Assembly: GCF_020618475.1 (NCBI RefSeq)
Contig: NZ_CP085336.1
Location: forward strand, 1,116,001 to 1,180,000
Length of the DNA stretch: 64,000 nucleotides
DNA from: Haladaptatus halobius
Lineage (GTDB): Archaea > Halobacteriota > Halobacteria > Halobacteriales > Haladaptataceae
Reading direction: 5' to 3'
Shown: one piece after another, positions 1 through 8,228 of the stretch
Position numbering within the stretch: position 1 is the first letter of the stretch
Layout: each line of letters begins with the position of its first letter
The notes under the pieces: model-generated
The model's input: the letters and a program-made list of their open reading frames with translations, nothing else
The model's database searches: none
What the model was told of the DNA's origin: nothing
Translations under genes and position numbers: made by a program

Positions 1-15
1 CTTTCGCGCGACCCA

Positions 16-405
16 TTATCCGTTTATCTTGAAGAGGAAGTACGGTTCGCCGTCGCTTTTCGGGTCAACGTTCGGGAACCGCGTATCGGCGGTCACCCGC
101 AGGTCGAAGTCGCCGTAGCTGCCGTTCTTCGCTCCGACCTTGTCGACGAACTTCACGCCGGCGATGTGACCCGACTCGCTCTTGACCTCCGTCTTCTGCG
201 GCGTGCTCGGCTCGATCCACATCTCGGTCGTCGCAGTGTTCGCGGTCGTGGTCGTCGTCGTGGTCGAGGAATTCGTCGCCGCGGAGGTCGTCGTTCCGGT
301 CGGCGAGGTCGTTCCGCCTGACCCGCCGATGCCGCTACAGCCGGCGAACAGGACGGCGAGAACGAGCGCGAGGGCGGTCGCCCGATGGCGGTTCATACGT
401 GCCAT
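16..405 (-). CDS. Secreted haloarchaeal lipoprotein, C-terminal domain unrecognised
   Basis: Predicted membrane-anchored extracellular lipoprotein of about 129 residues. Seen: from the ATG at 405 (another ATG follows at 396) there is a short basic n-region, a hydrophobic core and the lipobox L-F-A-G-C, then a Gly/Ser/Thr-rich linker with a run of seven Thr, and a compact C-terminal region of about 65 residues. I start at 405 rather than at the longer reading frame (483) because the extra 26 codons are polar and would bury the signal peptide. The linker plus lipobox is the usual architecture of haloarchaeal cell-surface lipoproteins. The C-terminal region matches no family I recognise, so no role is proposed. 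Confidence 0.75.
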   Translation of the reverse strand: MARMNRHRATALALVLAVLFAGCSGIGGSGGTTSPTGTTTSAATNSSTTTTTTTANTATTEMWIEPSTPQKTEVKSESGHIAGVKFVDKVGAKNGSYGDFDLRVTADTRFPNVDPKSDGEPYFLFKING

Positions 406-513
406 TTCTACACCGACAATTTCAATTATCCGGCTGTTCCGAAAGTCTTCCTCCGGTTCCGGCGAGAACGGCGTCGGACTCACCGTCCACCCTCGACGCG
501 TGGAACCCGATTC

Positions 514-1362
514 TCACCGGCGGAGGGTGAACGTCACCGTTTCGCGCTCGCTTCCGTAGTACGCTCGAATCAGTCCGTCTTCCCCGTCGAAATCGCTTTT
601 CGGCACGGTTCGCGCCGGCACCGAAACGCGGACGGTCGACTCCTCGAACGGCCACGGTTCAACCCGAAACTCGTCCCCGCCGAGCGCGGTGATTCGCAGG
701 GTCTCGTCCGCCTCGCCGGGGGCCACCGGCACTGAATCGATGGGGTCGTAGCCAGGCGGCGATTCGGTGGTGCAGAATGAGAGCGACAGGGTGTCCCACG
801 CCTGCAGGAGTTTGTAATCGAACCAGAGGCGTCCGTCGTAGTCGTCGGGCGGCGTTCCGGTCTCGTGGAGCGCCGCGAGGAACGATTCGTCCGACTCCGA
901 GAGCCACTCGTACCGGTTCGCGTCGCGCAGTTCGGCGAGGAGACGTTCTTGGCGTTCTTCCTGTCGGCGGACGAACTCCGCGAACTCGGACGGCAGGTCG
1001 GGCATCGACGGCGAGAGACCGTATCGCTGGCGACGGAGGCCGGTGCCGTGCATCGACACCACGAGTCCGGCGTACGCATCCATCTCGACGACGTTGTCGA
1101 TACCCTCGTCGTAACAGTCTATCCACGCGTCCGCCGGTATCCGGGTGAACCCGACCGGTTCGCCGTCCTCGTCGAGGTGGGGGTGGAGGTCGTACTCCCA
1201 CCAGCCGTTGTCGTGGGTGTAGGCCGCGAGAACCATCGACTGAGACGGTTTCGGGCGCTCGAATTCGTCGTTTCCCCAACGCTCGGCGAACTGCCCCGAC
1301 AAGTCGGCGTGGTTCGGTTGCGTGATGAACCGGTAGCGGTTCTCCTGCTCGGCAACTATCAT
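514..1362 (-). CDS. DUF3891 family protein
   Basis: A 282-residue soluble protein of the DUF3891 family. Seen: the N-terminus M-I-V, the signature F-I-T-Q-x-x-H-A-D-L-S-G near residue 16 followed by W-G, then Y-T-H-D-N-G-W-W-E and E-F-V-R-R-Q-E-E-R segments with many conserved His, Asp and Trp residues, as in this family of unknown biochemical function. The ATG at 1362 is preferred over the GTG at 1377 because family members start at M-I-V. It lies downstream of, and on the same strand as, the cupin gene with about 60 bases between them. No catalytic assignment is justified. Confidence 0.8.
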   Translation of the reverse strand: MIVAEQENRYRFITQPNHADLSGQFAERWGNDEFERPKPSQSMVLAAYTHDNGWWEYDLHPHLDEDGEPVGFTRIPADAWIDCYDEGIDNVVEMDAYAGLVVSMHGTGLRRQRYGLSPSMPDLPSEFAEFVRRQEERQERLLAELRDANRYEWLSESDESFLAALHETGTPPDDYDGRLWFDYKLLQAWDTLSLSFCTTESPPGYDPIDSVPVAPGEADETLRITALGGDEFRVEPWPFEESTVRVSVPARTVPKSDFDGEDGLIRAYYGSERETVTFTLRR

Positions 1363-1426
1363 GGTCTCGGGTTCCACGGGCGGGCAGAAAAAAGTCGTCG
1401 CCGATTCCGGAGTCGAATCGAGTCCG

Positions 1427-1897
1427 CTACTCGGCGTCCGGTTCCGGGCCGATGGTGACGACGTTCGTACCGAACGGCTCTAGCGGTTCCTCGAACGTCG
1501 CGGTCAGTTCGTTACTCGGGAAGATGCCGAGGACGCATGCGATCTCGTCGCCGACGTTCCGCAGGCTGTGGGGAACGTCGGTCGGAACGATTGTCACCCC
1601 GCCCGTCGGGAGTTCGACCGTCGCGTCGCCGACGGTCGCTTCTACCCTCCCGGCGGTCACGTGAAGCAGTTCCTCGGCGCTGTCGCGGTGGATCGGGAGG
1701 TAGTTGCCTGGTTCGATTTCCATGCAGACCATCATCAGACCTTCGCCCGCAACCTTTCCTGCCCCCGGCGTCCCGGGTGATAGCGGGAAGTATCCGCGCA
1801 GTCGGGCGCGCTCGTCGCCTTCCTGCCACACGTCGGCTCCGTCGAACCGGTAGAGTTCGACGCTTCGGAGCGGCTCTTCTCGTGATTTCGGCGTCAT
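1427..1897 (-). CDS. Cupin domain-containing protein
   Basis: Small (156-residue) single-domain cupin. Seen: cupin motif 1 as G-N-Y-L-P-I-H-R-D-S-A-E-E-L-L-H-V-T-x-G (metal ligands His, Glu, His expected here) and motif 2 around V-P-T-D-V-P-H-S-L-R-N. This gives a conserved beta-barrel that normally holds one divalent metal. Substrate cannot be told; possibilities include a small-molecule isomerase/dioxygenase or a sugar-binding cupin. The ATG at 1897 begins M-T-P-K-S; the longer frame to 2062 adds a basic, non-haloarchaeal-looking stretch and is rejected. Confidence 0.75.
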   Translation of the reverse strand: MTPKSREEPLRSVELYRFDGADVWQEGDERARLRGYFPLSPGTPGAGKVAGEGLMMVCMEIEPGNYLPIHRDSAEELLHVTAGRVEATVGDATVELPTGGVTIVPTDVPHSLRNVGDEIACVLGIFPSNELTATFEEPLEPFGTNVVTIGPEPDAE

Positions 1898-2058
1898 GAC
1901 AGTTCTCCAACTCAGTTTGGCTGGTAGCACTGCACGCTGGCGGAAAGAAATCGATAGCGTGGTACTCGGTAACAGAGTACGCTCGCCCGCACCATGACCG
2001 TTTCGACGAGTATCGTCGCGGGAGCCGCGAAACGAGACGTGTTGTCGCGCCGTGAAGG

Positions 2059-3606
2059 TCACGCCGGTCGCCCGAGGGCGTAGAGGAACATCGGCGTCTG
2101 ACCCCGCGCACGCGGCGAGAGGAACTCGGTGACCGAATCGTCGTAGAAGGTCAGCCCGGTGCCGCCGAGCTCGCGGTGCGCGTAGGTGGCGAGATAGAGG
2201 TTGCCGGCGGTGAGCGCGGCTTCGAGCTGGGCGACGCGGTAGCCTCGGTCGCCGAGTCGCTCTGTGACGGCGTCGAGGTCGGCCAGAAAGTACGCGCAGA
2301 CAGCCGCGTCAGCGCCGAGTCGCTGGTCGAGCGCGAGGTGACCGGCCTCCTTGCGACACGCTCCGGCCCTGAGTCGTTCGAGCTCCCCGGCCTCAGGGTG
2401 GTAGTGGTACGCGCCGGATTCGACGCCCTCGACCCCGTTGACCAGCAGATAGCAGTCGGTGTACTGGAGCGCACCCTCGGCGTTCCGCGCGTCGAGCGGA
2501 ACGCCGCTCACGGCTCGTTCGAGGACGGTCGACACTTTCCGGAAGTTCAGGTCGTCGCGCACGAACTCCCGGCAGGAGCCGCGACGAGTGATCGTCTCGT
2601 GGAGCGGCACCTTCGAGGCTCGCTCCGGACCGACGGGTTCGAGGGGGACGCGCTCGCCATCCCCCACGTCGCGGGTCAGCGGCTCTCGGGGAGCGCGCTC
2701 GCGCCAGTCGCGGACGGCGTCGCCGTCCGGGAGCGACGAACCGACGTACGCCTCGTGGATGAGCGGATGGTCGACGATGTGTTCCGAGAGTGGTTCCGTC
2801 TCGGGGTCGACGGTCGGAACCCGCGGCGCGTCGGGTGCGGGTGCGCCGGTACCGACGGGGACGAGTTCCAATGGCGCTTCCTCGGCGGTGTCGAGTCCGA
2901 GCAGCGCGGCGACCTCCTCGTCGGCGAATGCGGTCACGACCTCGGTGGGGAGTTCGAGCCCGCGGGCGACCGCCGTGAGGTTCGCCAAGACGGTTCCGGA
3001 GTCCCAGAACGCGTGGCGGTAGGTGCGTTCGCCGTACTTCCACGCGTTCCGCCACCACGTCGAGGTGGCGACGAACGTGACCGGGGCGGCGACGACGTGC
3101 GCTTCGCCCCCGCTGGCCGCGGCGAGGACGCCCCGGAAATCGCCCTCGCGGAGCACATCGAGCGAGAGCGTCGTCGGGTCGAAGTGGTACACGCCGGGGT
3201 CGATTCCGTCGACGCCCTCGCCGACGACGGGATAGAGGTCGATGTGATACAGTTTTCCGGTACACGAAGCCGCGCGGTAGCGGGCCGTGTCGCTCCGGAG
3301 GGGCGACCGCGACGGAATCGGGAGTTCGCGCGTGACGCCCGCGGCGTAATAGCAGAGTTGCGTGAGGGTTTCGCGGTCGACGGCCGGGCTCGTTCCCTCG
3401 TCCGCGTCCGAAACCCGCCAGTGAAGCGCCGAGAGCGTCGGAAGTTGCGGCGGTCGAATCGACCGCGCGAGCGCCACTCGCGGTACGTCCACGTAGGTCT
3501 TGTACGGGGTCGGCTGATTCTCCCACTCCATTCGGCCGCCTCCGACGCTCTCCGGCGAGTGTTTCGTCCGTTCGTGATACTCGGTCGCGTCCACTCCCTC
3601 TGGCAT
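2059..3606 (-). CDS. Tandem nitroreductase, SagB/ThcOx-type dehydrogenase
   Basis: A 515-residue protein with two FMN-nitroreductase-like halves, the layout of SagB/ThcOx-type dehydrogenases. Seen: half one about residues 50-260 (L-S-A-L-H-W-R, then L-Y-H-I-D-L-Y-P-V and G-V-Y-H-F-D-P), half two about residues 325-515 (R-R-G-S-C-R-E-F, C-Y-L-L-V-N-G-V-E and G-A-Y-H-Y-H-P, ending M-F-L-Y-A-L-G-R). In RiPP pathways SagB oxidises azolines to azoles using FMN. Known partners (YcaO cyclodehydratase, E1-like protein, precursor peptide) are absent here, so an azole-forming role is not supported by context. The ATG at 3606 is chosen; the 16 upstream codons are a weak extension. Confidence 0.75.
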   Translation of the reverse strand: MPEGVDATEYHERTKHSPESVGGGRMEWENQPTPYKTYVDVPRVALARSIRPPQLPTLSALHWRVSDADEGTSPAVDRETLTQLCYYAAGVTRELPIPSRSPLRSDTARYRAASCTGKLYHIDLYPVVGEGVDGIDPGVYHFDPTTLSLDVLREGDFRGVLAAASGGEAHVVAAPVTFVATSTWWRNAWKYGERTYRHAFWDSGTVLANLTAVARGLELPTEVVTAFADEEVAALLGLDTAEEAPLELVPVGTGAPAPDAPRVPTVDPETEPLSEHIVDHPLIHEAYVGSSLPDGDAVRDWRERAPREPLTRDVGDGERVPLEPVGPERASKVPLHETITRRGSCREFVRDDLNFRKVSTVLERAVSGVPLDARNAEGALQYTDCYLLVNGVEGVESGAYHYHPEAGELERLRAGACRKEAGHLALDQRLGADAAVCAYFLADLDAVTERLGDRGYRVAQLEAALTAGNLYLATYAHRELGGTGLTFYDDSVTEFLSPRARGQTPMFLYALGRPA

Positions 3607-3708
3607 ACGCTCCCGTAGCACGGCCAGTCGTAAAAGGGCCTGCTGGAAGGACACGTTTCGAGGAATCGGCCAATATCAATATTATTAGTTTTCACTATCA
3701 GCCATTAT

Positions 3709-5076
3709 ATGCCACAGAGTACCAATGATACGGCGGGGCTGACCGACCGACTCCCCGGCCGCGAACACTGGGGTTCGCGGCTCGGCTTCATCGCGGCGGC
3801 GATAGGGAGCGCGGTGGGTCTCGGAAACGTCTGGCGCTTTCCGTACGAAGCCGCGGGCCACGGAGGTTCCGCGTTCCTGCTCGTCAACTTCATCGCGGTT
3901 CTGCTAATCGGACTCCCCGCGATGTTGGCGGAGTTCACCATCGGACGGCGAACGCACCGGAACGTCGTCGATGCCTTCGCGGCCGGCGGACGGGCGTGGA
4001 AGGCGGCCGGTGCGCTCGCCGCGGTGACGGCGTTCTGGGTCGTAGCGTACTACAGCGTCGTCGGCGGCTGGGTAACGCGATACCTGTTCGAAAGCCCGAG
4101 TGGGGCGTACTTCGCCAGACCGGCCGCGCACTTCGAGGCGGCCGCCGCCGGCGTCGACGCGCTATTGTACGGAGCGCTCTTCCTCCTCGTCACGGTCGGA
4201 ATCGTGGCGTTCGGAATCGAACGCGGCATCGAACTGGCGACCAAAATCATGGTTCCCGCCATCGTCGTCCTGATGGTCGCGCTCGCGCTCTACGCCACGA
4301 CCCTCCCGGGTGCGGGTGCCGGATACCGGTACTTCCTCGAACCCGACTTCCAGTACCTCTTCTCGAACCTCGACACCCTCATCCCCGCCGCGGTCGGGGA
4401 AGTGTTGTTCACCCTGTCTCTCGGCTCGGGAATCATGATAACCTACGCGTCGTACGTCGAAGACTCCGAGAGCCTCGTCACCGACGGCGTCGCCATCGTC
4501 GTGATGAACACGCTCGTCGGCTACCTCGCCGGTCTGATCGTGTTTCCTTTGCTCTTCGCACAGGGCGTGAAGCCGGGCGAAGCCGGGGCCGGTGCCATCT
4601 TCGTCAGTATCGCGAACGCCTTCCGGACGCTTCCCGCCGGGGAGGTGCTCGGCATCGTGTTCTACTTCGTCGTTCTCATCGCGGCGATATCGTCGTCGAT
4701 CAGCCTGCTCGAAATCCCCACGGCGTACTTCGTCGACAACTACGCGGTCGACCGACCGGTGGTCGCCGGGGGACTCGGCGTCGGCGCGTTCCTCCTCGGC
4801 GTTCCGACCGCGTTGAACACGAGCACGCTCGAATTGTTCGATTCGGTCGCCAGCGAAGTTCTGCTTCCGGTCGGCATCTTCCTCGTCACTGTGTTCGTCG
4901 GATGGAACTACGGTCGGGAAGCGATGGCGGAACTCGGCGAAGGGCTTCACGAGCGATTCCTGCCGCGGTACTGGTTGTGGCACGTTCGCATCGTCGTCCT
5001 CCTCGCGGTCGGGATGACGCTCCTCATCAGCGTCTCGTCGTTCATCGACGCGAACGTCGTTCAGTATCTTCCCTAG
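3709..5076 (+). CDS. Sodium-dependent transporter, NSS/SNF (LeuT-like) family
   Basis: Integral membrane symporter of 455 residues. Seen: a family-typical N-terminus with W-G-S-R-L-G-F-I-A-A-A-I-G-S-A-V-G-L-G-N followed by W-R-F-P-Y, which is the TM1 unwound segment that binds substrate and Na+ in LeuT, G-R-R-T-H-R after TM2, and about 11-12 hydrophobic helices to the end. Length is normal for bacterial/archaeal NSS proteins. Known members import amino acids, betaine-like compounds or amines with Na+; the substrate here is unknown. It is divergent from the nitroreductase gene, with an AT-rich promoter-like stretch (TATTATTAG near 3681) between them. Confidence 0.9.
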   Translation: MPQSTNDTAGLTDRLPGREHWGSRLGFIAAAIGSAVGLGNVWRFPYEAAGHGGSAFLLVNFIAVLLIGLPAMLAEFTIGRRTHRNVVDAFAAGGRAWKAAGALAAVTAFWVVAYYSVVGGWVTRYLFESPSGAYFARPAAHFEAAAAGVDALLYGALFLLVTVGIVAFGIERGIELATKIMVPAIVVLMVALALYATTLPGAGAGYRYFLEPDFQYLFSNLDTLIPAAVGEVLFTLSLGSGIMITYASYVEDSESLVTDGVAIVVMNTLVGYLAGLIVFPLLFAQGVKPGEAGAGAIFVSIANAFRTLPAGEVLGIVFYFVVLIAAISSSISLLEIPTAYFVDNYAVDRPVVAGGLGVGAFLLGVPTALNTSTLELFDSVASEVLLPVGIFLVTVFVGWNYGREAMAELGEGLHERFLPRYWLWHVRIVVLLAVGMTLLISVSSFIDANVVQYLP

Positions 5077-5169
5077 TCGAGTTCGATATCGGTGACTCCC
5101 TCTGGGTCGAACGGTCGCGCACCTCGGCCGAGTCAGTAAAACCGATACCGGTGCGCCGAAAACCATTAC

Positions 5170-5436
5170 ATGTTCATGGGTCGCCTCTCCGAACGTTCAC
5201 CGTCTCGACTCGCCGTCTCCGTCATCTCGTGGCTCGGCTGGGCGGGGGTCGTACTGTTCCTACCTCGGTTGTGGCAGCAGTTCTGGCAACACTGGTCGAT
5301 GATGCCACACTCCTTCAATTCGCTCCTCTTCCTGACTATCGAAGGCGGGACGCTCGTCGTTGCGCTCCTCGGGGTGCCGATACTGGCGATGTCGTTGCCG
5401 ATAGTCTGGTGGCAGATGCTGAACGGGGCGCCATAG
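5170..5436 (+). CDS. Small two-helix membrane protein
   Basis: An 88-residue hypothetical protein. Seen: a short polar N-terminus, then two hydrophobic segments (about residues 15-35 and 52-78) separated by a Trp/His-rich loop, so it is probably an inner-membrane hairpin. ATG at 5170, with a second in-frame ATG at 5176. It lies 93 bases after the NSS transporter on the same strand; small membrane proteins are sometimes accessory subunits of such symporters, but that is only a suggestion from position. Confidence 0.55.
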   Translation: MFMGRLSERSPSRLAVSVISWLGWAGVVLFLPRLWQQFWQHWSMMPHSFNSLLFLTIEGGTLVVALLGVPILAMSLPIVWWQMLNGAP

Positions 5437-5451
5437 GAAGACTCGATACGG

Positions 5452-5853
5452 TCACTTTCCGTTCTCCAACTCGTCGACGAGCAGTGTGCGGTGACAGTTC
5501 TTCTGCTCGACGTTCTCGTAGCAGACGAGGTACACCGGTCGTTCGCAGGCTTCGTCGCGGAGTTCGGCCATCGTCTCCGCCGCCGAATCGCTCGTCCGGA
5601 GGTGGTTCCGATAGCGCCGCTCGAACTCCAGTTCCTCCCACGCCCGGTTGTGGCCGACTTCGTCGGCTCGCCCTTTGAACTCGTCGAGCAGCGATTCCGG
5701 CGGGGCGACCGCCGGGCGGTTGTCGTCGATGACGCCCCAGAGCCACGGGAGGGGTTTCCTGACCACGCCGTAGACGACCGCGTTCTCCGGAACGTCGACG
5801 TGGTCGTGTTGCAGGGCGGCCAGATGCGCGTGGTGCAGGTCGAGGTCGCTCAT
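5452..5853 (-). CDS. DUF488 family protein
   Basis: A 133-residue soluble protein. Seen: near the C-terminus Y-L-V-C-Y-E-N-V-E-x-x-N-C-H-R-T-L-L, the C-x-E-x-x-x-x-C-H-R hallmark of DUF488, preceded by a W-E-E-x-E-F-x-x-R-Y segment. The biochemical function of DUF488 is not established. The ATG at 5853 gives M-S-D-L-D; a GTG three codons upstream is less likely. It is convergent with the small membrane protein gene, only 15 bases away. Confidence 0.75.
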   Translation of the reverse strand: MSDLDLHHAHLAALQHDHVDVPENAVVYGVVRKPLPWLWGVIDDNRPAVAPPESLLDEFKGRADEVGHNRAWEELEFERRYRNHLRTSDSAAETMAELRDEACERPVYLVCYENVEQKNCHRTLLVDELENGK

Positions 5854-5903
5854 CGTCGTCACGCTCGGTCGAAGGGCGCGCGGGTATTGGGCGTTGGGGT
5901 GTC

Positions 5904-6068
5904 CTACTCGGTGAGTTCGACCAATCGTTCGAGTCGCTTATCGATGCTCCGGAGGTAGTAGAGCACCAGCGCGATACCGGCCAACGGAACGAGCCAGACG
6001 AGGAACGTGAAGAAGATGACTATCAGTTCGATCCCGCCGGAAAGGGCTTGGAGGGGAACTGCGAGCAT
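5904..6068 (-). CDS. 54-residue single-span membrane protein
   Basis: Short gene found by reading the reverse strand directly. Seen: ATG at 6068, an amphipathic start, one long hydrophobic stretch of about 28 residues (I-E-L-I-V-I-F-F-T-F-L-V-W-L-V-P and on), then Y-Y-L-R-S-I-D-K-R-L-E-R-L-V-E-L-T-E and TAG. The charged helix after a transmembrane segment is common in small haloarchaeal membrane proteins. No function can be given. It is upstream of DUF488 on the same strand (about 50 bases apart) and may be co-transcribed. Confidence 0.6.
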   Translation of the reverse strand: MLAVPLQALSGGIELIVIFFTFLVWLVPLAGIALVLYYLRSIDKRLERLVELTE

Positions 6069-6185
6069 GTTCGTCTCTTCGTATTCCGGAGTTAATATAA
6101 TGATTATTATGTTTTATCCGACGAATACAACGCGGTTCGAGCCGCGACGGTCGAGTCCACCGAACCGACGGAAACCGGTCGCTCT

Positions 6186-7649
6186 CTATCGCCGGAGCGA
6201 CTCTCGCATTCTAGCGTCGTCGATGGAGACCGGGTCGAAGTACGTTCCGACGCGGTCGCGGTGCCACCACCGCCCCGTCTCTGCTCGCTCCTCGGGCGAC
6301 GTGAACCGATAGCGGTAGCGAACCGCCCGCACGTGCTTCGGCGGGTCGTCCGGAAACGGGTTCGTTCGGAGGAGGGAGAGCGTCGATTCGTCGCCCTCCA
6401 ACAGTTTGCCGAGCAAGCGAACGAACCACGGATGCCGGAACGGCGAGGGAGCCATGGCCGCGAACCACAGTTGCCAGTCGAGTCGGAGGTGGTACGGCGC
6501 GACCTGCGGCGGTCGCCGTTCTGGGTCGGTCGGCTTCCCCTTGAACTCGTAGGCTTTCCACTCCGTGTCGTCGGTGAGCACGTCGTCGTGCGTGCCCTCG
6601 ACCGCGATTTCGTATCGATTTCGCGTTATCGACCCGAACGCGCCGTAGGTGTTGACGAGGTGAAGCGAGTCGAACGACGTGTTCATCACCTGTCCGGACG
6701 AGAGCATGTTCCGGACCGGTCTGACGCTCAGGAGGACGACGACGGCGGCCAACAGCCAGACGGCGATTTGGAAGGGGAGCGGTGCCGTCGCGGTGTTCCA
6801 CGACGTGATGGGCAGCACCGGCGCGAGGAGCGCGTCGCTGAACGTGCTGAACGCGAGCACGGCCGTTAGGAAGTTCAGCCACGAGAAGTTGCCGGTCACC
6901 ATCAGCCAACCCTGAAAGAGTATCGTGGCGAGTCCGGCGAACGCCGCGACGGGTTGCGGAGCGAAGAACAGAAACGGGATAGCCAACTCTACGACGTGGT
7001 TCACCACGACCGCGCCTCGATGCACCGAATCGGGCAGGTGGTGGGCGTACCAACTCGTCGGGTTCGGCATCGGCTGTGTCTCGTAGTGGTAGTCCATGCA
7101 CGTGAGATTCCGCCAGCACTCATCGCCGCGGATCTTGATCAGCCCCGCGCCGAACATGTTACGGAACAGCAGCCACCGGAACAGCCAGACGACGACCGTG
7201 GGGGTCGCAACGTCGCTTGCGCCGAGAAAGACGGCGAGAAAGCCCGTCTCAAGCAGCATCGACTCCCAGCCGAACCCGTAGAACGTCTGGCCGGCGTTCA
7301 CGAAGGAGAGGTACAGGAGCCAGAGCGTACCCCAAACGAGCATCGAGACGCCGGTTCCGAACGCCTCGGACGCGCCGGAGACGGCCAGAATCGAGAGGCC
7401 GACCCCCAGCCACGCGGCCGCGCCGATGACCGCGTTGTCGGGAAACAGGTAGAAAATGCCCGGCGCGTCGCGGAACCGACGACGTTCGACATACCCCTCG
7501 ATGGGTAGCAGGCCGTCTTCGCCGACCAAGGGACGGAACTGGTTCGCCGCGACGAGGAACGCGACGAGATACGTGACGCCGATACCCCGCCGGAGGAGGA
7601 ATCTGACGAGCACGTACGTTTCCTGCCCGTAAAGTGACGAAACGAACAC
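6186..7649 (-). CDS. Lipase maturation factor (LMF) family membrane protein
   Basis: A 487-residue polytopic membrane protein resembling the lipase maturation factor family (LMF1/LMF2). Seen: an N-terminal G-Q-E-T-Y-V-L-V-R-F start, several helices, then the conserved block N-M-F-G-A-G-L-I-K-I-R-G-D-E-C-W, M-D-Y-H-Y-E-T-Q-P-M-P-N-P and W-Y-A-H-H-L-P, and a soluble C-terminal domain with W-Q-L-W-F-A-A-M and Y-R-Y-R-F. In vertebrates LMF1 is an ER protein needed for folding of lipases; in archaea the role is unknown. The start is GTG at 7649; no better early ATG exists. An adjacent metal-dependent membrane hydrolase gene lies upstream on the same strand. Confidence 0.8.
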   Translation of the reverse strand: MFVSSLYGQETYVLVRFLLRRGIGVTYLVAFLVAANQFRPLVGEDGLLPIEGYVERRRFRDAPGIFYLFPDNAVIGAAAWLGVGLSILAVSGASEAFGTGVSMLVWGTLWLLYLSFVNAGQTFYGFGWESMLLETGFLAVFLGASDVATPTVVVWLFRWLLFRNMFGAGLIKIRGDECWRNLTCMDYHYETQPMPNPTSWYAHHLPDSVHRGAVVVNHVVELAIPFLFFAPQPVAAFAGLATILFQGWLMVTGNFSWLNFLTAVLAFSTFSDALLAPVLPITSWNTATAPLPFQIAVWLLAAVVVLLSVRPVRNMLSSGQVMNTSFDSLHLVNTYGAFGSITRNRYEIAVEGTHDDVLTDDTEWKAYEFKGKPTDPERRPPQVAPYHLRLDWQLWFAAMAPSPFRHPWFVRLLGKLLEGDESTLSLLRTNPFPDDPPKHVRAVRYRYRFTSPEERAETGRWWHRDRVGTYFDPVSIDDARMRESLRR

Positions 7650-7696
7650 GTCTGAATCCGTCTCATCCGTCCTTCAAGTGGTTGATGGCTAGCGTT

Positions 7697-8173
7697 TCAG
7701 ACGCAGTCTTCGGTCGAGTCGTGACGATTTCGCCAGCGGTCGACTGCGAGCACCGTTCCGACCAGCGTCCAGAGGAGTATCGTGTTCCGGGCGCCGTGTA
7801 ACTCGATATCGTGGGCGAAGTAGCGCGTGCTGAGGGGGTAGAGCCACAGTATCCCCATGTCAGTGAACGAATCGAGGACGAGGTGAGAGAGGGTGCTAAG
7901 ACCGACGGCGACCGCGACCGTTCGCTCACGAGTTACGACGAAGACCGCGGCGCAGCAACCGAGGACGAAGAGCGGCGTGTGGACCACGCCGCGATGGACG
8001 AATGGAAACCGCCAGAGGTGACCGAAGTAGAGGTCGACATCCGGCAGCATCCCGACGAGGAATCCGAGCGTCGGAGGTTCGTCCGTCAGGATTCGGACGA
8101 GTGCGTAGCCGACGACGCCGTGGGTCAGGATGGCGGGGAGCAGGGACAGCAGATGGGCCGCCGTGTGAACCAT
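7697..8173 (-). CDS. YdjM-type membrane-bound metal-dependent hydrolase
   Basis: A 158-residue membrane protein. Seen: four or five hydrophobic segments carrying the polar motifs G-M-L-P-D-V-D-L-Y-F-G-H, H-R-G-V-V-H-T-P and L-S-H-L-V-L-D-S-F-T-D, the His/Asp pattern of the YdjM (PF04307) family of predicted membrane-bound metal-dependent hydrolases. The ATG at 8173 starts M-V-H-T-A-A-H; upstream codons in this frame are basic and overlap the MATE gene, so they are excluded. The enzymatic substrate is unknown for the family. Confidence 0.75.
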   Translation of the reverse strand: MVHTAAHLLSLLPAILTHGVVGYALVRILTDEPPTLGFLVGMLPDVDLYFGHLWRFPFVHRGVVHTPLFVLGCCAAVFVVTRERTVAVAVGLSTLSHLVLDSFTDMGILWLYPLSTRYFAHDIELHGARNTILLWTLVGTVLAVDRWRNRHDSTEDCV

Positions 8174-8228
8174 GCGGTGACCGAGACGGTCGCGGTACGA
8201 AGGCGTTTCGACGGGCGGGACTCCGTTT

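Noticed and set aside
2176..3618. Long 480-codon open frame on the plus strand
   Set aside because: Runs antisense to the well-supported SagB-type gene; composition is an artefact of high G+C third positions.
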